From NCBI RefSeq assembly GCF_000826545.1, contig NZ_CDME01000014.1:1-64000 (forward strand): a stretch of DNA of 64,000 nt, in the 5' to 3' direction. Both the position numbers and the translations under genes were made by a program. The stretch is from Kibdelosporangium sp. MJ126-NF4 (GTDB lineage Bacteria; Actinomycetota; Actinomycetes; Mycobacteriales; Pseudonocardiaceae). Under the pieces are notes generated by a model. That model searched no databases. It was not told the origin of the DNA and was given only the letters and a program-made list of their open reading frames with translations. Below are positions 32,836 to 41,097 of this stretch, piece by piece (position 1 is the first letter of the stretch; the number at the start of each line of letters is the position of its first letter).

Positions 32836-34013
32836 TCCTCCAGCCGGTGCACGACCTCGACCGGCGACGGCTGGCTCTCGATCTCGTCGCGCAGCCGCCG
32901 GGCGGCCAGTGTGTAGGCGGGATCCGTCAGCAGTTCGGTCACGGCGGACCGGACGTCGGTGAAGTCCCGCAACTCCTGGTAGCGCAGGTGGATCCCGGCA
33001 CCGGCGGCGACGATTCGGCCCGGCGCGATCTCCGCGTCGGGCTTGCGGCTGATCGCCAACTGGGGGACGCCGAGCGCGGCGGCGGTCAGCGTCGTACCGT
33101 CGCCGCCTTGCTGCACCAGGACATCGCAGTGCGGCAGGATCAGGTGCAGCGGCATGCCAACGACCACCCTGGCGGGCAGGTCAGCGGCGAGAGCGGCCTG
33201 CTCGGGTGTGGTCGCCACGATGATGTCCACGTTCAGCGAGGCGATCTCGTTGATCGCGTCCCAGTAGGGGAGCGCGGCCTGGGTGCCCAGCGCCTGCGCG
33301 GACGTGTGGCCCCAGGTGACGCAGACGCGGGGCTTGCGGTGCTCACGAACCCAGTGCGGCACAACGCCCGGGCCGTTGTACGGCACGTATCTCATGTTCA
33401 GGCTCGGCGAGTTGTCCAGGCGCAGACTCGGCGGTGTCGGGTCGACGGTGACCGCGGGCGTGACCGACACGGGCAGGCCACGGTCGGCGAACAGCCTGGT
33501 GTACTCCGGGATCGCTGTTCCGGCGCGCCCGATCTCCAGCCGTGGCACGGTTGCCGTGCCGAACAGGTAACGAACTCCCGGCACACCGACCAGGTCGGCG
33601 ACGACGGGCCCGGCGAACGCGGCGGCGTCGTACACGATCATGTCCGGCCGCCACTCCCGCGCGAAGGCCGCGAGTTCGTCCACGACGGCCTCGGCCGCGC
33701 GAACCATCCGGCCGCCGAGCAGCTCGAGGTAGTCCCGTTGCGCGGGCCGCAGCCCGGTCAGGTGCAGCGGCCAGTCGTCCGGCCACGGGCCCTGCGAGTA
33801 GATCGCCGTCACGGTCTCCCGCAGCTCCTGTTCTGTCCACTGTGGAGCTCCGGTCAGCTCGACGGCGGGCATCCCGGTGCGCAGGACCTGGCCGAGGATC
33901 CGGCTCTGGCCCGCGATCCGCACCTCGTGCCCGGCCGCGTGGAACGCCCACACCAGCGGCACCATCGGGTACAGGTGCGGTACGGCGCTGTGGCACGTGA
34001 ACAGGACGCGCAT
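32829..34013 (-). CDS. GT1-type glycosyltransferase (EryCIII/MGT-like)
   Basis: GT-B fold enzyme: N-terminal VLFTCHSAVPHLYPMVPLVW and AFHAAGHEVRIAGQS, an acceptor-side region with MIVYDAAAFAGPVVADLVGV, and the C-terminal donor domain with CVTWGHTSA and LPHCDVLVQQGGDGTTLTAA. In antibiotic glycosyltransferases the last motif is usually H-H-GG-x-GT; here the histidines are Q-Q, so the donor contact is altered. About 394 residues, normal. Likely adds a deoxysugar; no sugar genes are in this operon, though an amino-sugar operon lies 20 kb away. Confidence 0.87.
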   Translation of the reverse strand: MRVLFTCHSAVPHLYPMVPLVWAFHAAGHEVRIAGQSRILGQVLRTGMPAVELTGAPQWTEQELRETVTAIYSQGPWPDDWPLHLTGLRPAQRDYLELLGGRMVRAAEAVVDELAAFAREWRPDMIVYDAAAFAGPVVADLVGVPGVRYLFGTATVPRLEIGRAGTAIPEYTRLFADRGLPVSVTPAVTVDPTPPSLRLDNSPSLNMRYVPYNGPGVVPHWVREHRKPRVCVTWGHTSAQALGTQAALPYWDAINEIASLNVDIIVATTPEQAALAADLPARVVVGMPLHLILPHCDVLVQQGGDGTTLTAAALGVPQLAISRKPDAEIAPGRIVAAGAGIHLRYQELRDFTDVRSAVTELLTDPAYTLAARRLRDEIESQPSPVEVVHRLEEW

Positions 34014-34015
34014 GC

Positions 34016-35056
34016 TCAGCCCACCCCGGCGCGCAGCATCGGCAGGACCTCGGAGCCGAAGAAGGTCATCTCCTCCAGATCCGGGTGCCCCATGAACAGG
34101 AACCGCGTGACGCCGACCGACTGGTACTGGCAGAGCGCCTCGACGATCTCGGCGGGCGAGCCGACCAGGGAGATACCGGGTGGGCCGAGGTAGGGCACGG
34201 CTCCGGTCCACAGGTACGGCGTGACCCAGGCCGACCCCTGCGCGGCAAGGTCATATGTCGACTTGTAGCCCACGGAGTCCGAACCGCCACGCAGTTGCCC
34301 GTGCACCTCCCGCGCCTGCTCCCCCGCCGACTCGACGACGGCGTACGCGGCCTCGACGGCCTCGGCGTGTGTGGGACGGCAGATCAACGTGACCAGCAGG
34401 CCCACCTCGGTCCCGCTGTCGAGCACCGGTTGGATCCGCGGCCGCATGCGTTGGGGCGCGTCCGGCAGCGTGAGCAGGCAGTCCGCGTGCCGGATCGCCA
34501 GTGCCATCGCCTGTTCGGAGCTGCCGCCGAGGTAGATCTCCGGCCTGCCGCCGTAGAACGCGGTGCTCAGCCGGGCACCTTCGACGCGGTAGTGCGTGCC
34601 TTCGAACGTCACCGGGCCGTCGCGGCGCCACAGGGCGTGGCAGATCGTCCAGAACTCGTCGGTGCGCCGGTAACGCTCGTCGTGCGTCAGGAAATCGCCG
34701 TAGTAGCGCAGCTCGTCCGGCGCCCGCCCGGCCACGATGTTGATGTCCACCCGGCCGCCGGTGACCGCGGACAACGTGTTGATCTGCTGGGTGAAGTAGG
34801 TCGGCGACGAGATCCCGGACCGCACCGCGACCAGGAACCGCATCCGCTCGGTCCGGGCGCCGAGCATCGCCGAGTACACGATCGGATCGGGCCGGGTGAA
34901 CCCGAACGCCATCAGCACCGACTCGATCCCGCACGCCTCGGCACGCTCGCAGAAGGCCACGTGCGCGGCCATGTCCGGCACGCCGCTGAGCGACGTCAGC
35001 GAACGCGAACGGCGCAGGGAGTCGCCGACCGAGGACAGGCTCCACAGGAATCGCAT
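34016..35056 (-). CDS. LLM flavin-dependent monooxygenase A
   Basis: Luciferase-like monooxygenase of the alkanesulfonate monooxygenase subgroup: GIESVLMAFGFTRPDPIVYS, RFLVAVRSGISSPTYFTQQI, GGRVDINIVAGRAPDELRYY, EIYLGGSSEQAMALAIRHAD. It uses reduced flavin from a separate reductase. It shares about half its residues with the next gene upstream. The start ATG 35056 is 2 bases past the neighbour's stop. In natural-product loci such enzymes do hydroxylation, epoxidation or Baeyer-Villiger oxidation. Confidence 0.9.
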   Translation of the reverse strand: MRFLWSLSSVGDSLRRSRSLTSLSGVPDMAAHVAFCERAEACGIESVLMAFGFTRPDPIVYSAMLGARTERMRFLVAVRSGISSPTYFTQQINTLSAVTGGRVDINIVAGRAPDELRYYGDFLTHDERYRRTDEFWTICHALWRRDGPVTFEGTHYRVEGARLSTAFYGGRPEIYLGGSSEQAMALAIRHADCLLTLPDAPQRMRPRIQPVLDSGTEVGLLVTLICRPTHAEAVEAAYAVVESAGEQAREVHGQLRGGSDSVGYKSTYDLAAQGSAWVTPYLWTGAVPYLGPPGISLVGSPAEIVEALCQYQSVGVTRFLFMGHPDLEEMTFFGSEVLPMLRAGVG

Positions 35057-35058
35057 AG

Positions 35059-36123
35059 TCACTGTCCTCTGAGCATCGGCAGCACTTTCGTGCCGAAGAA
35101 CTCGAGCGTCGGGAAGTCCGGGCGGGCCTGGAACAGGAACTGGGTGACGCCGATCCGGCGGTATTCCTCGACGGCCGAGACGATCTCGTCGGCGCTGCCG
35201 ACCAGTGAGATCGACATCGGGCCCATGAACGGCACCAGCCCGCTCCACAGGTAGGGCGTGAGCCAGTGTTCGCCGCGTTCGGCGAGTTCGTAGATCGCGT
35301 TGAACCCCACAGAGTCCACCGTCATCCGCCGCCACTGCGCCACCGCCGCCCTGCCGCGCTCGCCCGCGTCCTCCGCGAGCGCGTAGGCGTGTTCGACGGC
35401 CTCCTGGTGCGTGGACTTGACGACCAGGTTGCAGATGACGCCGACCTCGATCCCCGCGGCCAGCGCGGGAGCGATCTTGGGCCCGAGCACCTCCGGCGAC
35501 TCGACCAGGCGCAGCAGGCAGTCCGCGTGTTTGATCGCCAGGTCCCGTGCCAGCTCGGAACTTCCTCCGATGTAGACATACGGCCGGTGCCGGTCGGGCG
35601 AGACGAACGTCTGGTTCACCCGCGCGCCTTCGACCCGGATGAACTCGCCGTCGAAGGTCACCGGGAACTCGCGCCGCCACAACGCGTGGCAGACCGTCCA
35701 GAACTCGTCAGTCCGGCGGTAGCGCTCGTCGTGTGTGGAGAAGTCGCCGTAGTACCGCAGCTCGTCAGAGCCCTGGCCGGACACGACGTTCACCTCGACA
35801 CGGCCGTTCGTGAACGCCGAAACAGTGTTCACCTGCTGCACGAAATGCGTCGGCGAGATCACCGACGGCCGGGACGCGGTCATGAACCTGACTCGTTCGG
35901 TGGCCAACCCGAACGCCGTGGCCAGCACGGACGGGTCGGCACGCTGGAAACCGATCGGCAGCAGCAGCGAATCGATCCCCAGTTCGTCAGCCCGACGGCA
36001 GAAGTCACGCTGGCGGCCCAGATCCGCGACCGGGTCGATCTCAGTGCGCGGACCGGCCCCTTTGCGCCGGTCGGCCACCCCGGTCGACGGCAGACTCCAG
36101 TGAAACCGCATCCTGGACGACAT
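35059..36123 (-). CDS. LLM flavin-dependent monooxygenase B, first gene of the operon
   Basis: Paralogue of the previous gene: FHWSLPSTG at the start, GIDSLLLPIGFQRADPSVLA, RFMTASRPSVISPTHFVQQV, NGRVEVNVVSGQGSDELRYY, YVYIGGSSELARDLAIKHAD. SsuD-like LLM monooxygenase. ATG 36123 gives a short extension; ATG 36111 is the alternative. It heads the eight-gene minus operon, so the promoter should lie in 36124-36187, just beside the terminator of the ATPase gene. Confidence 0.9.
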   Translation of the reverse strand: MSSRMRFHWSLPSTGVADRRKGAGPRTEIDPVADLGRQRDFCRRADELGIDSLLLPIGFQRADPSVLATAFGLATERVRFMTASRPSVISPTHFVQQVNTVSAFTNGRVEVNVVSGQGSDELRYYGDFSTHDERYRRTDEFWTVCHALWRREFPVTFDGEFIRVEGARVNQTFVSPDRHRPYVYIGGSSELARDLAIKHADCLLRLVESPEVLGPKIAPALAAGIEVGVICNLVVKSTHQEAVEHAYALAEDAGERGRAAVAQWRRMTVDSVGFNAIYELAERGEHWLTPYLWSGLVPFMGPMSISLVGSADEIVSAVEEYRRIGVTQFLFQARPDFPTLEFFGTKVLPMLRGQ

Positions 36124-36187
36124 CGTCCGACGGTAGGTCAGCCGACCACCCGTCCGACATGGGCGAATACTCCTAGGACAGCCAAGT

Positions 36188-36233
36188 CCTCGTGAGTGGT
36201 TTGCCCACCAAGGCGAACAAACCGCTCACGAGG
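36188..36233. terminator. Terminator hairpin, TCGTGAGTG family copy 1
   Basis: CCTCGTGAGTGGTTTG and CAAACCGCTCACGAGG form 16-bp arms with one wobble around a 14-base loop. The right arm contains the stop codon of the ATPase gene (36226-36228), so it ends that transcript. It shares its outer arm with hairpins at 49724 and 54100. Confidence 0.7.
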
Positions 36234-39200
36234 ATTCCCTGATGGCTGACGTGATCGTGCCGACCTGGTCCGCGAGCAGGCCGACGGCGCCGACGGCACG
36301 GCTCATCGGGTCCTCCCCGTCGCCGCCCAGTGCGCGCTCACGCAGATAAGCCGCCTTCACCGCGGCCCACCGGTTGGCCTGCTCCTCGGTGAGCGTGCCG
36401 CGCAGTTCGGCGAGTTTGAGCAGGTTCGCCTCGGCGCCGGTGGTGAGGGTCTGGGCTTCGGCCAGGTAGTGGTCGTCGACCACGGCCGCCAGTTCCGCGT
36501 CGTTCATCGCTGGGACGATCTTCTCGGCCAGCTTGTTCATGTTCCGGTACGAGCCCTGCAGCTGGTACGGCGGTTCCGTGCGGGACGCGTCCGACTGGGC
36601 CGCTGAGGCTATGTACGCCTTGTTGTTGGCCAGGATGACCTTCTGCACGGTCAGCAGCTTGCGCAGCACCGAAAGGACCTGGTCCAGCTCGACCGATGAG
36701 TACGGGTGCGACAGCTGGTCCGGCCGCACGCTCGAGTCGCCTTTGGCCAGTCGCACCAGTGTCGGCACGTCCCCACGATCCCTTGTGGACAACGGCGCCA
36801 GTACCGGGTTGGACGTCAGCGAGTTCTCCACGAAGCTCAACGCGAAGAGGTCCTCCTTGCCGGACAGCACGTCGCCGAGGTTCCACACGTCCGCGCGGTT
36901 GGCGAGCATGTCGGGGATGCGGAAGCGTTGCCCGGACTCGGTGTACGGGTTTCCCGCCATGCAGACCGCGAACCGCTTGCCGCGCAGGTCGTAGGTCTTC
37001 GTCCCGCCGTTCCATACGCCTTCCATCCGGCGCTGGGCGTCGCACAGTGAGATGAACTTCTGCAGCAGCTCCGGCGACGTGTGCTGGATGTCGTCCAGGT
37101 AGAGCAGCACGTTGCTGCCCATCTCCAGTGCGAACGAGATCTTCTCGATCTCCTGGCGTGCCGTGGCGTTCGGGGCTTCCGCCGGGTCGACCGACGTCAC
37201 CGCGTGGCCCAGCGCGGGCCCGTTGACCTTCACGAACACCAGGCCGAGACGGTTCGCCACGTACTCCATCAGCGTGGTCTTGCCGTAGCCCGGCGGTGAG
37301 ATCAGCAGCAGCAGGCCCATCTGGTCGGTGCGTTTCGACTCTCCCGCCGTGCCCAGCTGTTTGGCCAGGTTGTCGCCGATCAGCGGCAGGTAGACCTCGT
37401 CGAGCAGGCCGTTGCGGACGAAGGCGCTCATCACCTTCGGCTGGAACTCCTCGAACCGCAGCGCCCGCCGCTGGGTCTCCACCAGGTCGGCGCGTTTCTT
37501 CTGGTACGCACGGAAAGCGGGGACCCGGTCGGTGTGGAACCGCCGGGTGCGGGCCAGCAGCTCGTCCAGGCGGAACGTCAGCTTCCGGTCCACGATCCGC
37601 GGATGCGCGCCCAGCAGGCCGTCGACGGTTGCCTCCAGCGTCGCAGACGAGTCGTGCCGCGGCACGTCGTGGCACAGCTCCAACGCGATCGCCTCGGGCA
37701 GGTCCGCGCTGGTCTCGCCGACGCTGGCGAGGAACGCCGTCAGCCAGGCCGAGATCAGCTGGTGGCGTTCGGCGATGCCGTCGATCGCGCGCAGGTCGTC
37801 GTCGAACTCCTTGGCTGTCTTGGCTTGTGCGCCGAGCCTGCGGCGGAAGCGTTCGACCAGCGTGCGGGCCCCGGCGCTGGTGGCGAAGCCGAAGGGTGCG
37901 CTGGCGAGCTCCTCGAACAGGTACTCACCGGCCAGCGGGTCCGATTCCAGTCCCTGTGTGGTCAGGAACGCGGTGATCTCGCCGGTGAGTTCCGCCGCCA
38001 GTTCGTCGATCGCGGGCGTGTGGCCGAAGGCCTCGCGGGCGCGGGCCAGCGAGCCCGCCCGCCGGGACCACACCGACTTGGCCGTCTCGTCCGGGCCGAA
38101 CGCCCAGAAGATCGTGGCCGCGGCACGGGCCTGCGGCGGGTAGCGCAGCACTCCCGCTCCCGCGCGCAGCCGGATCACGGCTTCGAGGATCTTGGCGGCG
38201 TCGTGGTCGTGCACGCCACGTTCGTAGCCTTCGTCGTACCGGGTCTCGGCGACTGCGCGGACGTGGTCGAGCACCGCGCTTTCGTCCAGTGGCGCCGTCG
38301 CAAGCGCGACCGTGGCGAGGAATTCGCCGCGGTAGACCTCCGGTGTCTCGGATACCAGCAACTGCTTCCAGAACGGCCGGGTGGTCTCGAACTCGGCGTC
38401 GACGACCGGGGCACGGTAGTCCGTTCCGGTGATCCCGACCGCCAGCCCGTCGCCGTGCGGCACCAGCGTCAGGTCCATGGCCTGCGTGTTCACCGCGAAC
38501 ACGTGCCTGCCGAGTTTGATGGTGTCGCCGCCGTCGGCGTAGAGGTCCAGCCGGTCACGCAGTGAGCGGCCCGCCTCCTGGCGGGCGGCCTTGATCCGGC
38601 CGTCCAGTTCCTCCGCACGGACCTGGTCGCCCAGCGCGCGCAGGTCGTCGGCGACCGCCCGCAGCTTGGTCACCATCGGGTCGCCCGCGAAGTAGGTGTT
38701 GACGTCGTCCAGCGTCGCCAGTTGACCCGAGCGGCGCTGCACGCTGCCCAGGATCCGGTTGGCGGACTCGACCAGTCGGTCCGCGCGTCGCGCCCGGTCG
38801 TCCAGCAACGCCTGCTTGCGCGCGGAGAACGCCTCGTAGACGTCCGTGCGTTTGGCGCCGAGTTCGGCCATGAAGTCGTCGAACTCGCCGAAGCGCGACT
38901 CCAGGTTCTCCAGCTGCAGCATCAGCCTGCCGAGGCCCTCGTCGCACTTCTGCGGGCTGTCGGCGACCGCCAACGCACCCGTGATGGCCTGGCCGAGCAG
39001 GGCGAACTCGGCCGCGAACTCGGCGCGGCCCTCGCTGGCCGCGAGTTCACGGCGGCGTCCGTCCACAGTGGCGCGTGCGCGGTTGATGCCGCCGAGCACC
39101 TCGCCGACACGGGACAGGATCCCGGTGCGGACCGTGGCATCGGCGATGTCGAGCGAGCTGACCACCTGGGTCAGCAGCTCAAGTCCTTCGGCCTGGTCGG

Positions 39201-41097
39201 CGAGCCGTTCACCGACCGGCGCCGCCTCGGCGACCGTCCTGATCGCCGAGCCCTCGGCGACCAGCCGTTCGACTTCCTCGTGGTACCCGGTGAACGCGTC
39301 CTCGCCGCTGAGGAACTCGACCGCGCGTTGCGCGGCGGCGCCCAGTTCCGCGGTCAGCAGGGTGTTCAGATCATCGATGCGGGCGGTGTCGATGTACCGC
39401 ATCTCCTTCAACGTGATCAGGTGGCCCTGCGCCTTGCGCAGTTCGGCCAGCTGCGACACCCAGGCGTCGGCCGTCTTCGGCGCCTCGCCCCTGACCTTGC
39501 GGACCAGCGACGCGATGTCCTCATCGGACTTCGCCAGCGCGGTCGCGGCCTGGTTGGTCAGCGCCTGCACGCCTTCGAACTCGTCGAGGACCTGTTCTGC
39601 GGTGGCGCGCACCTCCGACAGCGGCGTCCGCAGGTCACCGAGTTCCTGCTCGCCGAGCCAGTGGTAGTGGTCGAAGGCCCGGTCGCACACGGCGATCAGG
39701 GCCTCGAAGACCTCGGTGGACGGCGCCATCTCGCCGACCATCCGGGAGATGGTCAGGCAGTCCGAGATGCCCCTGACCAGGTCGGCGTTCCCGACGCGGC
39801 CGAGCGGGCCGTCCGCGGTCTCCTGCGCGGCGGCGTACGTGTCGGACAGGTACGGCGTCTGCCAGACCTGCATCGGGTGCACGCGCGTGGGTTCCTCGGA
39901 GACGGCACGGAACACCACGAGCGTGCCGTCGTCGAACAGCGAGTACCCGTGGCAGGCGATCGGTGTGCCGACTTCCTTACGGATCACGTTGTACGGCAAC
40001 AGCAGCGTCCGGCCCTCGGTCTGGGCGCGGAAGACATACAGCACGTCCTCGCCGTTGGTCGAGCGGATCACCCGCTCGAACTCGAGGCTGGTCACGTCCG
40101 TGTCGAACGTCTTCGCCGCACCGGTCGCGAGGTAGTAGCCGCCCGGGAAGATGATGCCCTGGTCCTCGGGAAGCCGTTGGCACGCCTGGCCGATGCCGTC
40201 CAGCCGCATGACACCCTTGGTCTGCGTGTTGAAGACCAGGTATCGCCACTCGGTTTCCTTGTACGGCTGGATCTTCAGCAGGATCAGCGGACCGACGCGG
40301 GCGTAGTGCACGGCTGCGTCGGCGAGGCTCTGCAGCGGCTCGACGACCGGCTCGGCGTAGATGCCCTCGCCGGTCTCGGTGTTGTTCTCCAGCTTGATGG
40401 TCAGGTCGCCGCCGACTGCCTCGATGAACAGCTCGTTCTGGATCGAGATGTGCGGGTGGCGGCCGAGGATGTGGTCCTCACGGGTGGTCTCGGTCCACTC
40501 GAAGTCGTGCGACGGCGGGAAAACGTGGTCCCGCTCGCCTCGGTTGTCCTCATAGGACACTGTGCCGTCGACGGCGACGCGCCAGCGCATCACCTTGATG
40601 TCGCCCGCGTTCGCGCCGGTCTGGAAGATCGCGAGCAGTCTGCCGTCGACCGTGCGCAGCTGCAGCAGCCGGGTTTCCTTGTAGTACCGGTACAGCTCGG
40701 CGAAGTCGTGCGCGAAGCGCGGGTCGTCGAGCAGGCCCGGCAGGGTGGCGTCGTCGAAACGGAACGCGTCGCCGTCACGGACGAACGAGTGCAGCGAGAA
40801 GACGTCGTCGATCTCGGTCTCCGGCCGCAACCCGATGAACACGTTGTAGCCGAACAGCATCGAGCCGTTGACCGAGACGATGTCACGCGGCACGCAGTTG
40901 TTCTCGGTGCGGATCCGCTCGGTGCCGATCAGCCGCAGCTCGGTGCCGCCGAACGCCTCGACGCGCTGGGTGTTCAGCTGCTCGGCACGGGCCGCGAGCG
41001 CGGCGGCGTGCTCCGCCAGCCGCGCCCTCAGCAGCTCGTACGTGCCCTCGTCCAGCGACACGGCACTGGACCGGGCTGTCGTTGGCGCCTCGGTCAT
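36226..41097 (-). CDS. Giant AAA+ ATPase with DUF3686-like N-terminus, flotillin-linked
   Basis: 1,623 residues. The N-terminal about 430 residues (SLDEGTYELLRARLAEHAAA, LFGYNVFIGLRPETEIDDVF, FPPSHDFEWTETTREDHILG) match the family annotated as DNA repair ATPase (DUF3686). Then come about 700 residues of helical, coiled-coil-rich sequence. A single AAA+ domain near the C-terminus has Walker A PPGYGKTTLMEY (about residue 1270), Walker B NVLLYLDDIQ (about 1332) and NPYTESGQRFRIPDMLANRA. No membrane segment. The name reflects annotation, not proof of repair. It overlaps the flotillin gene by 4 bases, so they act together, probably as a membrane-tethered remodelling ATPase. Confidence 0.87.
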   Translation of the reverse strand: MTEAPTTARSSAVSLDEGTYELLRARLAEHAAALAARAEQLNTQRVEAFGGTELRLIGTERIRTENNCVPRDIVSVNGSMLFGYNVFIGLRPETEIDDVFSLHSFVRDGDAFRFDDATLPGLLDDPRFAHDFAELYRYYKETRLLQLRTVDGRLLAIFQTGANAGDIKVMRWRVAVDGTVSYEDNRGERDHVFPPSHDFEWTETTREDHILGRHPHISIQNELFIEAVGGDLTIKLENNTETGEGIYAEPVVEPLQSLADAAVHYARVGPLILLKIQPYKETEWRYLVFNTQTKGVMRLDGIGQACQRLPEDQGIIFPGGYYLATGAAKTFDTDVTSLEFERVIRSTNGEDVLYVFRAQTEGRTLLLPYNVIRKEVGTPIACHGYSLFDDGTLVVFRAVSEEPTRVHPMQVWQTPYLSDTYAAAQETADGPLGRVGNADLVRGISDCLTISRMVGEMAPSTEVFEALIAVCDRAFDHYHWLGEQELGDLRTPLSEVRATAEQVLDEFEGVQALTNQAATALAKSDEDIASLVRKVRGEAPKTADAWVSQLAELRKAQGHLITLKEMRYIDTARIDDLNTLLTAELGAAAQRAVEFLSGEDAFTGYHEEVERLVAEGSAIRTVAEAAPVGERLADQAEGLELLTQVVSSLDIADATVRTGILSRVGEVLGGINRARATVDGRRRELAASEGRAEFAAEFALLGQAITGALAVADSPQKCDEGLGRLMLQLENLESRFGEFDDFMAELGAKRTDVYEAFSARKQALLDDRARRADRLVESANRILGSVQRRSGQLATLDDVNTYFAGDPMVTKLRAVADDLRALGDQVRAEELDGRIKAARQEAGRSLRDRLDLYADGGDTIKLGRHVFAVNTQAMDLTLVPHGDGLAVGITGTDYRAPVVDAEFETTRPFWKQLLVSETPEVYRGEFLATVALATAPLDESAVLDHVRAVAETRYDEGYERGVHDHDAAKILEAVIRLRAGAGVLRYPPQARAAATIFWAFGPDETAKSVWSRRAGSLARAREAFGHTPAIDELAAELTGEITAFLTTQGLESDPLAGEYLFEELASAPFGFATSAGARTLVERFRRRLGAQAKTAKEFDDDLRAIDGIAERHQLISAWLTAFLASVGETSADLPEAIALELCHDVPRHDSSATLEATVDGLLGAHPRIVDRKLTFRLDELLARTRRFHTDRVPAFRAYQKKRADLVETQRRALRFEEFQPKVMSAFVRNGLLDEVYLPLIGDNLAKQLGTAGESKRTDQMGLLLLISPPGYGKTTLMEYVANRLGLVFVKVNGPALGHAVTSVDPAEAPNATARQEIEKISFALEMGSNVLLYLDDIQHTSPELLQKFISLCDAQRRMEGVWNGGTKTYDLRGKRFAVCMAGNPYTESGQRFRIPDMLANRADVWNLGDVLSGKEDLFALSFVENSLTSNPVLAPLSTRDRGDVPTLVRLAKGDSSVRPDQLSHPYSSVELDQVLSVLRKLLTVQKVILANNKAYIASAAQSDASRTEPPYQLQGSYRNMNKLAEKIVPAMNDAELAAVVDDHYLAEAQTLTTGAEANLLKLAELRGTLTEEQANRWAAVKAAYLRERALGGDGEDPMSRAVGAVGLLADQVGTITSAIRESS

